Assembly (NCBI RefSeq): GCF_000430885.1
Contig: NZ_AUMW01000002.1
Location: 62,001-126,000 of the forward strand
Direction of reading: 5' to 3'
DNA: 64,000 nucleotides
Origin: Desulfotruncus alcoholivorax DSM 16058
Lineage (GTDB): Bacteria > Bacillota > Desulfotomaculia > Desulfotomaculales > Desulfallaceae
The notes beneath the pieces are model-generated. The model did not search any database. It saw nothing but the letters and a program-made list of their open reading frames with translations, and was not told the DNA's origin. Position 1 is the stretch's first letter. Every line of letters starts with the position of its first letter. The translations under genes and the position numbers were made by a program. Positions 62,901-64,000 of the stretch are shown in pieces.

Positions 62901-63229
62901 ATTAGCCATTCCGAACCTGTTTTATCGGTTTGAATATATTCTAAGACTTTACCTGTCAGCGTCCACGGCTCGCCGTTTACCATTGCCTGTACCTTCTCAA
63001 TACCCAGCTGGCGCAGGAACCGGTCCGGATCTGTCCCCGCGGGCAGCAGCGAGCCCATAACGGCGGCCCGGCTGGGGGTCAGCGGGCGCCGGGCCCACCA
63101 GACGTGGAGGCGGTGGGTGGGCGGTGCCTGACCGGTATCGCGCTCCCGCTGGGTCTCGGCTCCCACCTGGTGGCAGGGAAAACCCGCTTCTATCAACCTG
63201 GTATCATTTCTACTTATAATGTCCGTCAT
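59990..63229 (-). CDS. DUF1156 family DNA adenine/cytosine-N4 methylase
   Basis: This protein of 1079 residues begins with the DUF1156 N-terminal pattern RLIEAGFPCHQVGAETQRER then PPTHRLHVWWARRPLTPSRAAV. The SAM-binding part is split: LDPTAGGGSIPFEALRLG at 230 with ANDINPVA near 252, and the catalytic CMDPPYYNNVQYAELSDYYYV near 677. Two zinc ribbons lie between them (CPHCGGEAPLLN near 344 and CVHCRQAIP near 411). The family is linked to anti-phage islands. The start follows GGAGGTG. It overlaps neither neighbour, with 11 bp to the gene before it. Confidence 0.92.
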   Translation of the reverse strand: MTDIISRNDTRLIEAGFPCHQVGAETQRERDTGQAPPTHRLHVWWARRPLTPSRAAVMGSLLPAGTDPDRFLRQLGIEKVQAMVNGEPWTLTGKVLEYIQTDKTGSEWLICDDSVLKLLEKEQQRRDNNLKVIKKLCDADQGLCKHPVIVRWTRDSQPLPKPWPQKGQRIEVRRVAADPSHVNERIEFRKSDRVKKILGDNFKWEAEDLYGYNRAYAHHAQFIGESLTVLDPTAGGGSIPFEALRLGHRVIANDINPVATVILNATLEYPARYGLSLVQDIEKWGQQLINALEQKIEPVYPRTFALPQDERRLLENHLSKYPELVANFDKGEAVDYLYTRQVVCPHCGGEAPLLNTCWLAKEGEKWGVSILTDGQRKGGKVWFETYRLKGGRGPRGEDPNFATVSGGVGTCVHCRQAIPAEEIKAQARGESPHGRWRDRLYCVAAVRHQPKLDKNGAIQRYKSGEKAGANKTEKVRFFRPPNEQDLKALVEAEKRLRQNWPEWERQGLIPTENIPRGHKTMEPLRVGMNRWCDMFTPRQLLGHLILIEELNRLKPVIIQQLGPERGRAVVTYLQFMIDKCVDYNSQQTRWIPQRAIVSGTFGRHDFSLKWTFGEMVYTGPNSGAAWGLAQVLDAYAGIAELAAPLHERLMGAAPPVTIRCGTAAHTELPDCSVDLVCMDPPYYNNVQYAELSDYYYVWQKRTLSDLYPDLFRRRLTDKRDEAVANPARDGSAARAAEEYERLMEEIFAECRRVLKDDGILTIMFTHKTQAAWEALTRSLIDSGWTITSSFPVESEFAKSQHIMENASAASSIFLTCRKRNSTNRAPSTWTGFGGAGVARLIRDAVRRGLQEFEPLRLNPVDEMVAGYGRALHVLSENWPVLDGDEPVSPVRAMNEASAVVAQHQIARLTKGRLQVSDLNPEAAMALTLFGIFGLAEFSYDEALNLSRSLNIRLEGRAAGYAVSDRMIGINDESRGGRTGRSGNEEGGYHAPLLRRGSKLRLALPEERNPKRVENPQTEWDILQGVILAYRAGDVPVARAYLGRHAQGRERVIMDLLSIWAAEMAGEQLRKEAEAILYGL

Positions 63230-63240
63230 TGATGCACCTC

Positions 63241-63849
63241 CTACCTGCGCAGCTTTTCCAGCATTTGCAGGATGGCCGTGTCGTCGGGCTGGCCGCCGAG
63301 CATGATGCGCATGCCCGCCTGGGCCCAGCGGTTGGCGGCGTCGCCGTACTGGGTGGCCCGGGTCAGCCAGTACTGGGCTTCCTCGCGGCTGAAACGCTCC
63401 ACCCGCCAGGCGATCAGCTCGACCCGGTCCATGTCCTTAATCCGCTCCTGCAGTTTAAAGATCAAAGCAAGTTTTACCCCGGCTTCATCACTGAGAGGCA
63501 GGTTGCCCCGAAACGTGATGCGGCCGTTATTGACCAAACGCTGCAGTTCCAGCGGTATCCCGGCATCATCACATACGCCGGATATGACAGAGCGGATTAC
63601 TGGCATGCTGCGGCGCAGGGGTTGGCCGTACAGCAACCCCCGGTCCCTGAGCACTGACCTGCCGGCGGTTTTACCGTTTATCTGTTTATTTTCCTCCGGC
63701 GTAAAGCGCTCTTTAACCACCAGGACGGGAGCGGGTTTGTCTTTGTGTTCGGTAACGCGCAGCACCCAGGGCGAGCGTTCCGCGGCAGACCGAATCCTCT
63801 GCATGTTCTGTACTAATTCCCAGTCGATGGTCTGTTTTCGGTTGGTCAT
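63241..63849 (-). CDS. small accessory protein of the DUF1156/helicase locus, function unknown
   Basis: I do not recognise this 202-residue protein with certainty. It may belong to one of the DUF families that travel with DUF1156 methylases (DUF7680 or DUF3780 are candidates to test). It is mostly alpha/beta with no catalytic motif that I can name. Visible pieces are WVLRVTEHKDKPAPVLVVKERFTPEENKQ near residue 28 and RVERFSREEAQYWLTRATQYGDAANRWAQAGMRIMLGG near 150. The ATG is preceded by GTGAGGCGG, and the end is 11 bp from the methylase start. Confidence 0.75.
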   Translation of the reverse strand: MTNRKQTIDWELVQNMQRIRSAAERSPWVLRVTEHKDKPAPVLVVKERFTPEENKQINGKTAGRSVLRDRGLLYGQPLRRSMPVIRSVISGVCDDAGIPLELQRLVNNGRITFRGNLPLSDEAGVKLALIFKLQERIKDMDRVELIAWRVERFSREEAQYWLTRATQYGDAANRWAQAGMRIMLGGQPDDTAILQMLEKLRR

Positions 63850-63863
63850 TTTTCCGCCTCACA

Positions 63864-63995
63864 TCAATTGTTTTTTAAGGCCTGGATCAAGGGGCAGTCG
63901 TCGCTGGGATCCAAAATTTCAAGGAACGCCTCGGTGCGTTCTCCTTTTGCCACGATGCCGTCCAGCACCTCGAATATCTCACCCAGCGTTTTCAT
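63864..63995 (-). CDS. 43-codon frame at the window edge, upstream gene of the defence cluster
   Basis: The minus-strand frame reads MKTLGEIFEVLDGIVAKGER, TEAFLEILDPSDDCPLIQAL, KNN and stops 15 bp before the 202-residue gene. The ATG is part of an ATGA, so it could be a short independent gene coupled to an upstream one, or the C-terminus of a longer protein that continues past 64000, since no stop precedes it in this frame within the window. Codon use looks genuine. Confidence 0.5.
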   Translation of the reverse strand: MKTLGEIFEVLDGIVAKGERTEAFLEILDPSDDCPLIQALKNN

Positions 63996-64000
63996 TGATT

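Overview
The window reads as a chromosome segment of a spore-forming, strictly anaerobic Firmicute close to the Desulfotomaculum/Pelotomaculum group (Peptococcaceae). The signs are a complex I operon without the NADH-oxidising subunits, FapR/FabK-type fatty acid synthesis, an ADP-forming acetyl-CoA synthetase, many ferredoxin-type proteins, and sporulation or germination genes (gpr with an alpha/beta SASP, ylbJ, cwlD, YjcZ-like peptides). The genus assignment is inference from gene content.

Layout, with most genes on the minus strand. 1-8.1 kb: nuoA-B-C-D-H-I-J-K-L-M (nuoM is cut by the window edge). 8.2-14.9 kb: the classic translation/secretion block ylxM-ffh-rpsP-khpA-rimM-trmD-rplS-lepB-rbgA-rnhB, driven by a near-consensus promoter in front of ylxM. 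15-25.6 kb: a metabolic insert separating ylxM-ffh from ftsY. It holds a class III aminotransferase, an FmdB zinc ribbon, an Fe-S aldo/keto reductase, a stalk-domain protein, a CBS protein, and then mtnP-mtnA-ahcY-class II aldolase-mtaD. That last set looks like oxygen-independent recycling of methylthioadenosine and S-adenosylhomocysteine, and mtnP-mtnA-aldolase matches the DHAP shunt. 25.8-35.5 kb: yceD-rpmF-fapR-plsX-fabH-fabK-fabD-fabG-acpP-fabF-rnc-ftsY, with a perfect 21-bp FapR-type operator over the fapR start region and no smc between rnc and ftsY. 35.6-47.9 kb: ylbJ, a chemoreceptor, acd plus a BioD/DRTGG protein, a coiled-coil protein, coaD, rsmD, gpr, a SASP, a flavoprotein with a decayed ferredoxin remnant at its 3' end, and cwlD. 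47.9-56 kb: small membrane peptides including one decayed copy, a DUF6544-like protein, a TetR regulator with operator-like repeats, a four-cluster Fe-S protein with an MvhD-like core, a truncated Crp regulator, a MoxR/VWA pair, a TrhA/hemolysin III protein and a stalk-DUF3298 lipoprotein-like secreted protein.

56-64 kb is the most unusual part. It is a minus-strand cluster with a very large PLD-SNF2 helicase, a DUF1156-type DNA methylase of 1079 residues, a 202-residue accessory protein of unrecognised function, and a 43-codon reading frame at the window edge. The architecture is that of an antiviral helicase/methylase system (Hma-like), whose remaining partner(s) should lie just beyond position 64000.

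Three dispersed repeat families run through the gaps. Family A is a GGGGACATTCCTC...GAGGTGTGTCCCC inverted repeat. Family B is related to the 'gagattgcttcgtc...cgcaatgaca' type. Family C is an AGTCAGAATTCAG/CTGACTCCTGA repeat. Families B and C run into the 3' ends of coding genes (mtnA, yceD).
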